Part shown: positions 18,391 through 27,050 of the stretch, in pieces
Position numbering within the stretch: the first letter of the stretch is position 1
How the letters are laid out: every line of letters starts with the position of its first letter
Origin: Chloroflexus aggregans DSM 9485
Lineage (GTDB): Bacteria > Chloroflexota > Chloroflexia > Chloroflexales > Chloroflexaceae
DNA length: 64,000 bases
Assembly (NCBI RefSeq): GCF_000021945.1
Contig: NC_011831.1
Coordinates: forward strand, 620,001-684,000
Direction: 5' to 3'
Position numbers and translations under genes: made by a program
The notes under the pieces: generated by a model
What the model was told of the DNA's origin: nothing
The model's database searches: none
The model's input: the letters and a program-made list of their open reading frames with translations, nothing else

Positions 18391-18399
18391 TGTTATACT
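18391..18399 (+). promoter_or_regulatory. Extended -10 promoter for the HTH/PucC pair
   Basis: TGT followed by TATACT (18394-18399) is a good extended -10. A transcript from about 18406 would have a leader of only some 23 bases before GTG 18429, which supports that start. Confidence 0.5.
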
Positions 18400-18428
18400 A
18401 AGATTTAGTTAGCTTTATAAAGATTCTT

Positions 18429-19130
18429 GTGTCGAAACCGCACGCGGTTCAAACCGGAGCAACGTATCGTTCAGTAACGTTTTTGGCCGACAATGACTAC
18501 AACCGTATGCGTGAGAAAGACCCACCAGCTTACCTTTCTCTATCGGCGGCCAGCCAATTACTCGGTGTACATAGTTCAACGCTACGCCGCTGGGCTGATG
18601 AAGGAGCCATACCGGTTTACATCACCCCCGGCGGTCACCGTCGCTTTGCCCGTGCCGACATTCTAGCGTTGGCCGCTCGCCGACCAATGCCGGCCCAATC
18701 GATCAGTAGCGTACTCGCTAGCAAGGCGCTCGCCCAAACCCGCAGCGACTTGACCAATCCAACGGCAACACCGGCGTGGATGCAAAAGATGAGCGACAAC
18801 GAGCGATTGGCGTGGCGGCGGGTTGGACAACAATTGATGGGGGTGGTGCTTCGCTACGTAAGTTCACATGATGAACATAGCCCACTGCTCGATGAAGCTC
18901 GCGCTATCGGGAGAAGCTATGCACAGCTTGCCCGTGCAAGTGGGCTGCCACTCAGCGATGCCATTGCTGCTGCTCTATTCTTCCGTGATTCGTTGGTCGA
19001 AGCAGCGATGGATTTACCCGAAGAAGCACATGTGCGTCCTGCCGAAAGCGCTCGCCTCTTACGGCGGATTAGTCGCGTAGCTAACGAGGTGCAATTGGCA
19101 GTTGTTGCCGGTTATGAAGCAGAGGAGTAA
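18429..19130 (+). CDS. MerR/excisionase-like helix-turn-helix regulator beside pucC
   Basis: A 233-residue DNA-binding protein. Residues about 36-82 form a MerR/excisionase-type winged HTH (LSLSAASQLLGVHSSTLRRW, then GGHRRFARADILAL). After a Pro/Ser/Thr-rich linker comes a helical domain of about 115 residues (from MSDNERLAWRRVGQQLMGVV) with no recognised motif. The start is uncertain: GTG 18429 fits the promoter but has no Shine-Dalgarno, and ATG 18507 would remove 26 residues. The gene ends three bases before pucC, so the two are almost certainly one transcript. That suggests a role in controlling photosynthetic genes; this is inference from context. Confidence 0.78.
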   Translation: MSKPHAVQTGATYRSVTFLADNDYNRMREKDPPAYLSLSAASQLLGVHSSTLRRWADEGAIPVYITPGGHRRFARADILALAARRPMPAQSISSVLASKALAQTRSDLTNPTATPAWMQKMSDNERLAWRRVGQQLMGVVLRYVSSHDEHSPLLDEARAIGRSYAQLARASGLPLSDAIAAALFFRDSLVEAAMDLPEEAHVRPAESARLLRRISRVANEVQLAVVAGYEAEE

Positions 19131-19133
19131 ACT

Positions 19134-20483
19134 GTGAAACCAACAAATGAGCAACGCCTCAACCTACCGCGCACACTGAAGCTTGGCACCTTTCATATCG
19201 GTTCATCCTTTATCGATTTGTTGACCTCTGGGGTTCTTAATCGGATTCTCATTACCGATCTCGCCCTGGCGGCGACCCCGGTAGCATTACTATCGGCATT
19301 ACGCTATCTGCTAGCCCCGTTGAGCGTCTGGGCCGGTTATCGCTCGGATTTACGTCCACCCGGTACCCTGCGCCGCTTACCCTTTATTTGGGGTGGACGG
19401 TTACCGATGCTGCTCTCACTGCCGATCTTGCCCTTCGTCACAGCTTTGCTGGCCGAAGACCCCGGCTCGGTCTTGGGATGGTCGCTCGCCTTTTTCGCTT
19501 TCTTGATTTACGGTATCGGTACCTTGATCTCAGGGGCTACGTACCTGAGTCTGGTACGCGATAGTGCGCCACCGGCTCGGCGTGGGCAAGCGTTGGCGAT
19601 TGTGCAAGTGTTTCTCGTCATTAGCTTCCCGTTGGCCGGTGTGATCTACGGACGATTGATGCCGGTCTACGATCAGGCCAGTTTCTGGCGCTTGGTTTTG
19701 ATCGGCATGACCATCGCGTTTGCGTTTATCGCGTTTGCCCTGTGGGGTGCCGAACGACCGGCAGAAACAACGGCAGCGGTCGACCCGACACCGCCCGAGC
19801 CATTTTTGCCCCTCTTACGGCAGATGTGGTCTGACCCGCGAGCACGCTGGTTCTTCATGTTTCTCGCTCTTGGCGCCGTCAGTGCCTTTGCCCAAGATGC
19901 AGTGCTCGAACCGTTTGGCGGTGATGTATTTGGTCTCGATAACGGTCAAACCACCCGCTTCAATGCATATTGGGGGGCGGGAGTAGTGTTGAGCCTCCTC
20001 GGCACAGTCTATATGACCCGTCATCGTGCAGCCCACGAGCAGACCGGCGTGGCTAAGATCGGTCTAGCGCTAACGGGGATACCGTTGTTCTTGCTGAGTG
20101 TCATTGCGCTGACCGAATGGCAAGCTCTGTTGATCCCGGTGTTGGTTCTGTTTGGGCTAGGGTTCGGTATCTATACGGTGGGAGCCGTCTCATTACTGGC
20201 TGCAATGACGACCGAGCGGCATGCGGCGGCGTACCTCGGCTTGTGGTCGATGACTCAACTGCTCTTCCGCGGCTTAGGTATCTTTGCCGGTGGTGCGATA
20301 CGTGATATTGCGCTATTCGTCAGCGGATCGTATACTATAGCGTATGCTGGCGTCTTCTTACTCGAAGCGCTAGGGCTGTTTGTGTGCATTGCCATCTTGC
20401 AACGGGTAGATGTGCCTGGCTTTGTGCGTGGTGAAAGTCGCCCGTTAGGCGCATCGGCTACCCTCGCGGCAGCAGATGGGTAA
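19134..20483 (+). CDS. pucC: PucC/LhaA-family bacteriochlorophyll carrier (BCD-type MFS)
   Basis: A 449-residue membrane protein with 12 predicted helices, of the PucC/LhaA/Bch2 group in the major facilitator superfamily. These proteins are needed for assembling light-harvesting antenna and are thought to handle bacteriochlorophyll. Family marks are the N-terminal LNLPRTLKLGTFHIGSSFID, LLTSGVLNRILITDL, LSVWAGYRSD, and the later DAVLEPFGGDVFGLDNGQTT with FNAYWGAGV. Its presence marks the organism as a phototroph. The gene starts with GTG three bases after the HTH regulator's stop. Which antenna it serves (chlorosome or B808-866) cannot be told. Confidence 0.9.
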   Translation: MKPTNEQRLNLPRTLKLGTFHIGSSFIDLLTSGVLNRILITDLALAATPVALLSALRYLLAPLSVWAGYRSDLRPPGTLRRLPFIWGGRLPMLLSLPILPFVTALLAEDPGSVLGWSLAFFAFLIYGIGTLISGATYLSLVRDSAPPARRGQALAIVQVFLVISFPLAGVIYGRLMPVYDQASFWRLVLIGMTIAFAFIAFALWGAERPAETTAAVDPTPPEPFLPLLRQMWSDPRARWFFMFLALGAVSAFAQDAVLEPFGGDVFGLDNGQTTRFNAYWGAGVVLSLLGTVYMTRHRAAHEQTGVAKIGLALTGIPLFLLSVIALTEWQALLIPVLVLFGLGFGIYTVGAVSLLAAMTTERHAAAYLGLWSMTQLLFRGLGIFAGGAIRDIALFVSGSYTIAYAGVFLLEALGLFVCIAILQRVDVPGFVRGESRPLGASATLAAADG

Positions 20484-20554
20484 GTGAGAGCATATAGTCG
20501 CCGATTGATCATTGCCGTTGGCAGCACATCATCAGCCACCGGCAACCAAATGTT

Positions 20555-21310
20555 ATGATGCGTATATCACCATTATGGATTGTCGTCTTGGTTGTGCTCT
20601 TCGTCGGTTGCGGTAGTGCGGCACCACCAGCCCCCACACGTTCACCGGTCGAAATTCGGCAAACCCAAGTAGCTCTGCAAGGGTTACCGACCGTTCCACC
20701 GGCGCCCACCGAACTGACACAGCCCACCTCAATTCCCCGACCGACACCGGATGTGGTAGCGCTGCTGAACCTCACGCCTGATGATCCACGTGCATTAGGC
20801 GACCCCAACGCACCGGTGTTGATGATCGAATTCACCGACTATGAATGCCCCTTCTGCGCGCGGTTTGTGAGCGAGACACGCTCTCGCCTCATCAGCGAGT
20901 TTGTCGAGGCCGGTATAGTACGACTCGTCGTGCGTGACTTTCCGCTTACCTCGATCCACGCTTCGGCGGTACTGGCAGCCAGCGTCGCCCACTGTGCTGC
21001 GGCCCAAGATCGGTTTTGGCCGGTGTATGAGATGTTGTTTCAGACCCATAACGTTGAGTGGGGCGGTGTCCCCCGGCGCGATCGACCCGTTTTAGTCGAA
21101 TTAGCCGGCAAGCTAGGTGTTGATACTGCTCAACTCGCGACGTGCCTCGATGATCCGGCCACCGAAGCTGCGGTTCTGAATGAGGTGGCATTGGCGACGC
21201 AATTGGGGATCAATTCGACTCCGAACTTCTTGATCAACGGTCAGATCGTGCGTGGTGCTTTACCGTTCGAGAACTTCGCGAGTCTGATCCGACAATTGGC
21301 AAAACCCTAG
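20555..21310 (+). CDS. DsbA-family thioredoxin-fold lipoprotein
   Basis: A 251-residue exported thiol oxidoreductase. The signal peptide ends in a lipobox LFVGC, so the mature protein should be a lipoprotein. A Pro/Thr-rich spacer of about 55 residues follows, then GDPNAPV and the redox motif CPFC within DYECPFCARF. The loop NSTPNFLINGQIV near the C-terminus supplies the cis-proline. It likely oxidises or isomerises cysteines in secreted proteins at the outer face of the membrane. It resembles the partial gene at the left end of the window and has no partner gene next to it. Two adjacent ATGs (20555, 20558) cannot be told apart. Confidence 0.9.
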   Translation: MMRISPLWIVVLVVLFVGCGSAAPPAPTRSPVEIRQTQVALQGLPTVPPAPTELTQPTSIPRPTPDVVALLNLTPDDPRALGDPNAPVLMIEFTDYECPFCARFVSETRSRLISEFVEAGIVRLVVRDFPLTSIHASAVLAASVAHCAAAQDRFWPVYEMLFQTHNVEWGGVPRRDRPVLVELAGKLGVDTAQLATCLDDPATEAAVLNEVALATQLGINSTPNFLINGQIVRGALPFENFASLIRQLAKP

Positions 21311-21361
21311 CCCGCCATAAGCACCCTACCTACCTTTTACGCTCGCCGGGGCTTTGCGTTT

Positions 21362-22411
21362 TTAAGCACTCCGTTCGCGGACAAAACGCAAGGCCACCGC
21401 AACCCCCACTATCATACCGACTAAAACAACCAACCGACCGGCAATATCCGGGAAGGTTGCACCACGCTGCACCAACGCGATCACCGGATCAACCATATAA
21501 AACGTTGGGAAGATTTGGGCGATCCACTGAGGTAGTTCAGGGAAAAGGGCAATCAAAGCCGGTGCATAGAGCACCAAACCGAGCGCTTTTACAGTAGCGA
21601 AGAGCGAATTAATGTCACGAACCAGTGCGCCGATCAGAATACCAAACTCCGCCGACAACACTGCACCGAGGAACAGCACCAGCAGCACTAAGCCTATCTG
21701 ATCGCTCCATGCCCCATTCAGCGCCAGCACAAGTACCGCCATCACTACGCTCAACCCGACACCGAAGACCCCTTTCGCAATATAAATCTCGCCACGGGTA
21801 GCCGGCGTAACCAACAACGCCGTCAGAGTACGGTGCTGCTTCTCACTCACCAGCGAAGATGCCGGCAACATCAATGACCCAAAGACAACCGTCATCAATA
21901 CCAACAACGGCAACAAACGCTGCTGCCATGTCAGCGTATTGTTTGCACCGAGCAGCGTAGTCTTGATCGTCACCGGCGGCTCATGGCCGGCCAATATGCG
22001 CAACCAATCGGCCAATGCAGTGCCGATCAAAATGCGATCGCGGAGCAAACTCTCGCCCCAAACAAAGACGGTCAAGTCACTTGTTGCGTTATGAGCCAAC
22101 TGCTGATCGAAACCGACGGGTATGACCACTCCCACATCCACAGCACCCCGTGCGGTCGCGTCACGTAATTCGGCTTCGGTTGAATAGTGTCGCACGATCA
22201 ACCCCGGTACGGCTTCGGCGAGTTGGATCAACCGCGACTGATCGGCAGCGACGATCCCAAGGCGGGGCTTACCGCTAAAAAATGTGCCAAAGATCAGGCC
22301 AAGCGCCAGACTCAACCCTAATGGGACGACGATCGTAAAGATGAAAATGAAATTCTTAGGCCCTTGCACCACCTCACGAGAGAGTAAGGCCAAAATGCGG
22401 CGTAGACTCAT
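21362..22411 (-). CDS. ABC-2 type transporter permease (second of pair)
   Basis: A 349-residue permease with one N-terminal helix (NFIFIFTIVVPLGLSLALGLIFG), a soluble extracytoplasmic part of about 140 residues and five C-terminal helices, the layout of ABC-2/NatB-type exporters. SEKQHRTLTALLVTPATRGEIYIAK is the conserved cytoplasmic loop. It overlaps the preceding permease gene by four bases and shares its architecture, so the pair likely forms a heterodimer. Substrate unknown; related systems export drugs, sodium or peptides. Confidence 0.88.
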   Translation of the reverse strand: MSLRRILALLSREVVQGPKNFIFIFTIVVPLGLSLALGLIFGTFFSGKPRLGIVAADQSRLIQLAEAVPGLIVRHYSTEAELRDATARGAVDVGVVIPVGFDQQLAHNATSDLTVFVWGESLLRDRILIGTALADWLRILAGHEPPVTIKTTLLGANNTLTWQQRLLPLLVLMTVVFGSLMLPASSLVSEKQHRTLTALLVTPATRGEIYIAKGVFGVGLSVVMAVLVLALNGAWSDQIGLVLLVLFLGAVLSAEFGILIGALVRDINSLFATVKALGLVLYAPALIALFPELPQWIAQIFPTFYMVDPVIALVQRGATFPDIAGRLVVLVGMIVGVAVALRFVRERSA

Positions 22412-23466
22412 ACAAACCTCCGTTGGAGAATACCCATACCCAAGCCGAGCAAGAGCAGGGCTGAGCCAGCCAGGGGGAGCAGATTCGCACCCACCTCAGA
22501 CCATCCCGCGTTGAAATTGAGCGAGCGATAGATCGTATCGACCAGATAATGGGTTGGAATAAACTGAACCCAAGCCGCGGCCAGACCCGGCGTCAGGATA
22601 GTCAAGGTCGGTAAGGCCATAATCAGCAGCGCCAACATCCCCCAACCCATAACCGACATCAGATCACGACCGAGGGCAGCAATGAGAAACGCCGCTCCCG
22701 TCATCAGCACTGAACCGATCAACAGCGCAGTCAGGTTCAAGAGCGGTGCTTTCACCAAACCGCCGGTAATCGCCAAGAGTAACGCGGCCTGCACGAACGC
22801 AAACAACGAGCCAAACAAGCTCTTGGCAACAAACAGACCACGCATCGTTAGGGGAGTGACCAACAAGGCCCGGATCGTCCCCTGTTCGACCTCAGCCGCC
22901 ATAAGACTGGCCAGACCTAGACACTCAACCATTAACACCAATACGGCAAAGAGCGGCAACATCCGTTGTCGTGGTGCGATTTGCGCCCCGGCCAGATCGG
23001 GGCCGAAGATGACCTCGTTGATCATCACCGGCAACTCTTGCCCGATCAGACTAAAACTTAGCTCACGAGCAGCCGCTTCATAGACACCGACAACATCAGG
23101 TGTCACTGTTGGCGCCAACAGCAATTCAACCGTTGGCCGCGCACCTTGCCGGAGCTGATCGTACAGGTCGGGAGGGAAGGCAAATCCAACCGTCACCTCA
23201 CCGGCAGCAACAGCCGCCCGCAATTCTTCGATCGACGCAAATTGGGTGATCACAACGGCCTCATCGTTCAGTATCTCGGCCATTGCCGGTGGTAGATCGG
23301 GAATGATCAGACCGATCGGAAGCGTCTCATCAATGGTTGATGGCAAAAGAAAATAGATGACAGTATAGGCCACCAAGCCTAATATCGTCACCAGAGCAAA
23401 CAACCGGTTGGCAAAATAGAGCCGGGCATCCTTACGGATCAGTGCCCAAATAGCAGCAGCACTCAT
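22408..23466 (-). CDS. ABC-2 type transporter permease (first of pair)
   Basis: A 352-residue ABC-2 permease with the same layout as its downstream neighbour: N-terminal helix (LFALVTILGLVAYTVIYFLL), an extracytoplasmic region (about residues 42-155), then helices from about 165. The loop VEQGTIRALLVTPLTMRGLF carries the family signature. It lies 40 bases after the ATPase gene and overlaps the next permease by four bases. Confidence 0.88.
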   Translation of the reverse strand: MSAAAIWALIRKDARLYFANRLFALVTILGLVAYTVIYFLLPSTIDETLPIGLIIPDLPPAMAEILNDEAVVITQFASIEELRAAVAAGEVTVGFAFPPDLYDQLRQGARPTVELLLAPTVTPDVVGVYEAAARELSFSLIGQELPVMINEVIFGPDLAGAQIAPRQRMLPLFAVLVLMVECLGLASLMAAEVEQGTIRALLVTPLTMRGLFVAKSLFGSLFAFVQAALLLAITGGLVKAPLLNLTALLIGSVLMTGAAFLIAALGRDLMSVMGWGMLALLIMALPTLTILTPGLAAAWVQFIPTHYLVDTIYRSLNFNAGWSEVGANLLPLAGSALLLLGLGMGILQRRFV

Positions 23467-23506
23467 AGGAGTTCCCCAAGCAATATCAGCGATCGGTAAC
23501 GGTGGA

Positions 23507-24370
23507 TCACGCCAAGCCGCGACCGGTTAAGCGAATAAAAATATCTTCGAGGGTTGCCTCTTCGCTATGCAATGTCACCACGTGCTCATGGGCCAGCAAA
23601 TCGGCAAGCTCAGTCGGCGTCTCAGGGCGGTCGAGTACAATCTCACGGGTATATAACGTCCCATCGGGACCAACGAGTTCGGCACGCACCATTCGTTTAC
23701 CGTACTGTTGCTTCAGGTTATGCGGAGTATCAAGTGCGACAATCTTGCCGCTATTGATAAACGCAACCCGATGACACAGACGGTCGGCCTCGTACATATC
23801 GTGGGTGGTGAGAAAGATGGTTGCCCCCCGTTGCTGCTCTTCGACAATCACCCGCCGAATTGCCTCGGCAGAGGTTGGATCAAGACCCTCGGTTGGTTCA
23901 TCGAGAAAGAGAATATCGGGGCGATTCACCAATGCGCGCGCGATCATGAGGCGCTGTTTCATGCCCTTGGAATAGCGTCCAACGAGATCGGTACCGCGAC
24001 CATCCAGACCGACTCGGCGCAGTAATCCTTGCAGATCGACATCACGCACGCCAAAGAGACGGGCAAATAACTGGAGATTTTCAACCCCGCTCAACTCTTC
24101 GTAGAGATTGGGCTGCTCGAAGCATACCCCAATCCGCGCTTGCACCTGTTTTGGGTGGCGAGCCACATCAATTCCTAGCAACAATGCACGCCCGCTAACA
24201 GGGCGAAGTTGGCCGGTCAGCATCTTGACGGTCGTCGATTTACCGGCACCGTTGGGGCCAAGAAACCCGAGGATTTCACCACGTTCGACGGTAAAGCTGA
24301 TGTGATCGACGGCGAGCAAGTCACCGTAGCGATACACCAGCTCTTCAGCGATAATTGCAGGTTCGGACAT
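23507..24370 (-). CDS. ABC transporter ATP-binding protein
   Basis: A 287-residue ATPase that drives the two downstream permeases. Walker A is GPNGAGKST (about residues 38-46), the signature motif appears as YSKGMKQRLMIARAL, and Walker B as DILFLDEPTEGLDP with the switch histidine in LTTHD. The C-terminal 70 residues (VRAELVGPDGTLYTREIV and onward) are the extra domain typical of drug/NatA-type ATPases. ATG 24370 has GAGG six bases upstream and is preferred to ATG 24403. The operon order is ATPase-permease-permease. Confidence 0.93.
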   Translation of the reverse strand: MSEPAIIAEELVYRYGDLLAVDHISFTVERGEILGFLGPNGAGKSTTVKMLTGQLRPVSGRALLLGIDVARHPKQVQARIGVCFEQPNLYEELSGVENLQLFARLFGVRDVDLQGLLRRVGLDGRGTDLVGRYSKGMKQRLMIARALVNRPDILFLDEPTEGLDPTSAEAIRRVIVEEQQRGATIFLTTHDMYEADRLCHRVAFINSGKIVALDTPHNLKQQYGKRMVRAELVGPDGTLYTREIVLDRPETPTELADLLAHEHVVTLHSEEATLEDIFIRLTGRGLA

Positions 24371-24479
24371 AGCAACCTCACACAAGACAGAAACCGCCGA
24401 CACAACGCCGGCGGCTTATGTGGCTATGGTGTCATTATATTACCATCTTCATAACATGTAAGGGAACACGGATTGGAGT

Positions 24480-24725
24480 AAGGGGACACGGATTGAACGG
24501 ATGGACAAGAGGACACGGATTAAACGGATTGGACGGATGACCACGGATCGGATAGATAACCATTATCGCAAATCCGTGTCCATCCGTCACATCCGTACTC
24601 ATCCGTGTGCCCTGAAGAAGAGAACACGGATGCAACGGATGCAACGGATGACCGCGGATCGGACGGATAACCGTTATCACAAATCCGTGTCCATCCGTCA
24701 CATCCGTACTCATCCGTGTCCCCTG
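24480..24725. repeat. Palindromic ACGGAT-rich dispersed repeat, copy 1
   Basis: Two tandem units of about 110 bases (from about 24510 and 24620), each made of a left arm rich in ACACGGAT and ACGGATG and a right arm rich in ATCCGTGT and CATCCGTCA, so each unit folds back on itself. A partial left arm precedes them from about 24466. The intergenic stretch 24371-24830 holds nothing else I can identify. A related copy lies at 37848-38080. Confidence 0.88.
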
Positions 24726-24830
24726 AGGAAGCCGCAGATTAAAGAGACAAAATGTTGACAGTTATACCTTACATATCCTACACTACATACACAAGGGACA
24801 TCCTGAGAAGCGGAAGAAAGGGAACAGGTT

Positions 24831-25346
24831 ATGACAATCGAGCGCCCAGAAGCGTTCGTCTTCTTCGGCCCACAGACAGTCGTCGGCCCGGAGTTAAAGC
24901 CCGGTGACAAAGCACCTGATTTCAAACTCGTGAACAACAAAATGCAAGAGGTAACGCTGGCCGACTTTGCCGGCAAACCACTGCTGATCAGCGTTGTTCC
25001 CTCGCTCGACACCGGCGTATGCAGCAAGCAGACCACGCGCTTCAACGAAGAGGCTGCACGGCTGGCCGGTCAAGCAAACTTCATCACCGTCAGCGCCGAT
25101 CTGCCGTTTGCCCAGGCACGCTGGTGCGGCGATCACCATGCCGACGCCATTCAAACACTGTCCGATCATCGTGATATGAACTTCGGCATGGCTTACGGTA
25201 CCTATGTGCCGGCCTATCGCATCGAACAACGTGCCGTCTTTGTCGTTGACGGCGATGGAATAATTCGCTACAGCGAATACGTGCCGGTGGCCGGTCAAGA
25301 GCCGAATTACGATGCAGCCCTGGTAGCACTCAAAGCGTTGCTGTAA
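24831..25346 (+). CDS. tpx: Thiol peroxidase (Tpx-type peroxiredoxin)
   Basis: A 171-residue atypical two-cysteine peroxiredoxin that reduces hydrogen and organic peroxides using thioredoxin. The peroxidatic cysteine lies in VPSLDTGVCSKQTTRFNEEA (the family motif usually reads DTPVC), and the likely resolving cysteine in ARWCGDHH about 34 residues later, the Tpx spacing. The N-terminal GDKAPDFKLVN is standard. It is a single gene between the repeat and a terminator, and the start has a purine-rich GGGAAC upstream. Confidence 0.92.
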   Translation: MTIERPEAFVFFGPQTVVGPELKPGDKAPDFKLVNNKMQEVTLADFAGKPLLISVVPSLDTGVCSKQTTRFNEEAARLAGQANFITVSADLPFAQARWCGDHHADAIQTLSDHRDMNFGMAYGTYVPAYRIEQRAVFVVDGDGIIRYSEYVPVAGQEPNYDAALVALKALL

Positions 25347-25400
25347 GCGACGGCAAACATTCCCTCACGACACCGACATCTCTTCACAAAGAACACTGTA

Positions 25401-25425
25401 GGGAGCGCTTGCCGCCAGCGCTCCC
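25401..25425 (+). terminator. Hairpin terminator after tpx
   Basis: GGGAGCGCT (25401-25409) pairs perfectly with AGCGCTCCC (25417-25425) around a 7-base loop, then TTATG. The loop contains the -35 box of the next promoter. Confidence 0.65.
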
Positions 25426-25437
25426 TTATGCTATACT
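25409..25437 (+). promoter_or_regulatory. Predicted promoter of the rpsB operon
   Basis: TTGCCG (25409-25414), a 17-base spacer and TATACT (25432-25437). The transcript would start near 25444 and have a leader of about 125 bases before rpsB. Confidence 0.6.
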
Positions 25438-25444
25438 GCCCGTC

Positions 25445-25517
25445 GGCATTGTGGAATGCCAAATACACACACCCTATGGCGCAGTCGCTCCTGCCGGTGA
25501 TACCGGTCTAGACTGCG
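25445..25517 (+). promoter_or_regulatory. Structured rpsB leader (two hairpins)
   Basis: GGCATT/AATGCC (25445-25460) forms a first hairpin. CGCAGTC (25480-25486) pairs with GACTGCG (25511-25517) and encloses an inner CCGGT-GAT-ACCGG hairpin. Ribosomal protein S2 operons are often autoregulated through their leader. Whether this structure is the S2 target is inference. Confidence 0.45.
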
Positions 25518-25567
25518 AGATACGATGGGTGGAGGCGGCCTTGACCAGATAAGGAGCAAAAGAGGGT

Positions 25568-26284
25568 ATGACAAACCAATTACCGCGCGTCGTAACAATT
25601 CGAGAACTGTTAGAAGCAGGCGCTCACTTCGGTCACCCAACGAATCGCTGGAATCCGAAGATGAAGCCGTACATCTTCACTGCCCGCAACGGCATTCACA
25701 TCATCGACCTTCAGAAAACGGTTGCCGGGTTGAGCCAAGCGTATCAGTTCATTACTGAAGTTACAGCGCGCGGCGAGAAAATTCTCTTCGTCGGCACCAA
25801 AAAGCAGGCCCAAGAGGCAGTGATGGAAGAGGCGATCCGCGCCGGTCAGTTCTATATTAATCGGCGATGGCTCGGTGGAACGTTAACCAACTTTGCGACA
25901 ATGAAGCGTCGGCTCAAGCTGCTCAGCGATTTAGAGGAGCAGCGCGATCGTGGGGATTTCGCTCGCCTCACCAAAGCAGAAGCGGCGAAACTCGAAGAGA
26001 AGATTGATCGTCTTAATCGAGTCTTTGCCGGCTTAAAGGGTATGGATCGACTGCCCGGCGCGATCTTTATCGTCGATCCACGCAAGGAAGAGTTAGCGGT
26101 GCGGGAAGCGGACAAAGAGGGAATCCCGATTGTGGCAATGGTTGACACCAACTGTGATCCCGACCCAATCGATTACGTCATCCCGTGCAACGACGACGCT
26201 ATCCGCGGTATCCGACTGATGACCAGCAAAATTGCCGATGCTGCCATTGAGGGTATGCGGCGGCGCGAATCGTCGCAAGAATAA
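25568..26284 (+). CDS. rpsB: 30S ribosomal protein S2
   Basis: A 238-residue S2, a late-assembling protein of the small ribosomal subunit. The S2 signatures are intact: [19 protein letters not shown] at residues about 13-31, [15 protein letters not shown] near 97, and the C-terminal [20 protein letters not shown] with [15 protein letters not shown]. It heads the translation/lipid operon that continues with tsf, pyrH, frr, uppS and cdsA. Confidence 0.98.
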   Translation: MTNQLPRVVTIRELLEAGAHFGHPTNRWNPKMKPYIFTARNGIHIIDLQKTVAGLSQAYQFITEVTARGEKILFVGTKKQAQEAVMEEAIRAGQFYINRRWLGGTLTNFATMKRRLKLLSDLEEQRDRGDFARLTKAEAAKLEEKIDRLNRVFAGLKGMDRLPGAIFIVDPRKEELAVREADKEGIPIVAMVDTNCDPDPIDYVIPCNDDAIRGIRLMTSKIADAAIEGMRRRESSQE

Positions 26285-26369
26285 CCCCTACCCAAGCGAT
26301 CACTCACAACAATAGATGAGTTGCTCGTTTGTCAAGATGGGGGAACAGACCGGCGCAAACCGACGGAGC

Positions 26370-26393
26370 ACGGGGGGGCGCATGCCCCTCCGT
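26370..26393 (+). terminator. Hairpin in the rpsB-tsf gap
   Basis: ACGGGGGGGC (26370-26379) pairs with GCCCCTCCGT (26384-26393) with one G-U pair and a GCAT loop. There is no T-tract, so it may attenuate transcription or mark a processing site rather than fully terminate. Such an element would let S2 and EF-Ts be made in different amounts. Confidence 0.5.
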
Positions 26394-26447
26394 AGCACGA
26401 TCCGGAGATGAACGATAGCGGAAACAGTAGCTTCATCCAGAGGGAGT

Positions 26448-26981
26448 ATGACCGTGGCGGTACCAATCGAATTAGTTAAGGAACTACGCGAACGCACCGG
26501 AGCCGGCATCAAAGAGTGCCGGGATATTCTCGAGCAGACCGGTGGTGACATCAACAAGGCTATCGAGATTTTACGGGAGCGTGGGATTGAGGCAGCAGCC
26601 AAGAAGGCCTCGCGCGAAGCCAACGAAGGTCTCATTGGCGTATATGTCCACTACGGTTCACGAATTGCCGCAATGGTTGAGCTGAGCTGTGAGACCGACT
26701 TCGTCGCGCGCACGGCCGAGTTCAGCCAGTTGGCGAACGATCTAGCCCAACATATCGTTGCGCTCAACCCGCGCTTTATTAGCGTCAACGAAGTCACCGA
26801 CGAGATGATCGCCGAGAGCGGCCAATCGCGTCAAGCGTTCATCGAAGAGACGGTGCTGCTCGAGCAGAAGTTTATTAAGGACCCGGCCCGCACTATCGAA
26901 GAGAAGATCAAAGAGGCTATCGCCAAATTGGGTGAAAACATCGTTGTCCGGCGTTTTGTTCGCTACGAAGTTGGCGCATAA
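26448..26981 (+). CDS. tsf: Elongation factor Ts (short form)
   Basis: EF-Ts exchanges GDP for GTP on EF-Tu. The 177-residue product has the N-terminal UBA-like domain (LVKELRERTGAGIKECRDIL) and the core signature (VELSCETDFVARTAEF, about residues 79-94). It lacks the second half of the core found in the 283-residue E. coli protein; short EF-Ts is normal in several lineages such as Thermus. An 11-bp hairpin follows the stop. Confidence 0.96.
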   Translation: MTVAVPIELVKELRERTGAGIKECRDILEQTGGDINKAIEILRERGIEAAAKKASREANEGLIGVYVHYGSRIAAMVELSCETDFVARTAEFSQLANDLAQHIVALNPRFISVNEVTDEMIAESGQSRQAFIEETVLLEQKFIKDPARTIEEKIKEAIAKLGENIVVRRFVRYEVGA

Positions 26982-26994
26982 CGAGACTCTTGAC

Positions 26995-27022
26995 AGGCGG
27001 TTTGCACAATGGCAAACCGCCT
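26995..27022 (+). terminator. Hairpin between tsf and pyrH
   Basis: AGGCGGTTTGC (26995-27005) pairs perfectly with GCAAACCGCCT (27012-27022) around a 6-base loop, followed by TGTTC. It lies upstream of the pyrH start I choose, which argues against the ATG at 27009 inside its loop. Confidence 0.65.
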
Positions 27023-27050
27023 TGTTCACGACACCATAGTGGGATGCTCC

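Noticed and set aside
24480-24725. CRISPR-like pattern from repeated ACGGAT/ATCCGT motifs
   Set aside because: The short motifs are irregularly spaced and in inverted orientation, with no spacers. It is a foldback repeat.
27009-27050. Upstream ATG start for pyrH at 27009
   Set aside because: It lies in the loop of an 11-bp hairpin, and the extra residues are not part of UMP kinase. ATG 27051 begins the conserved sequence.
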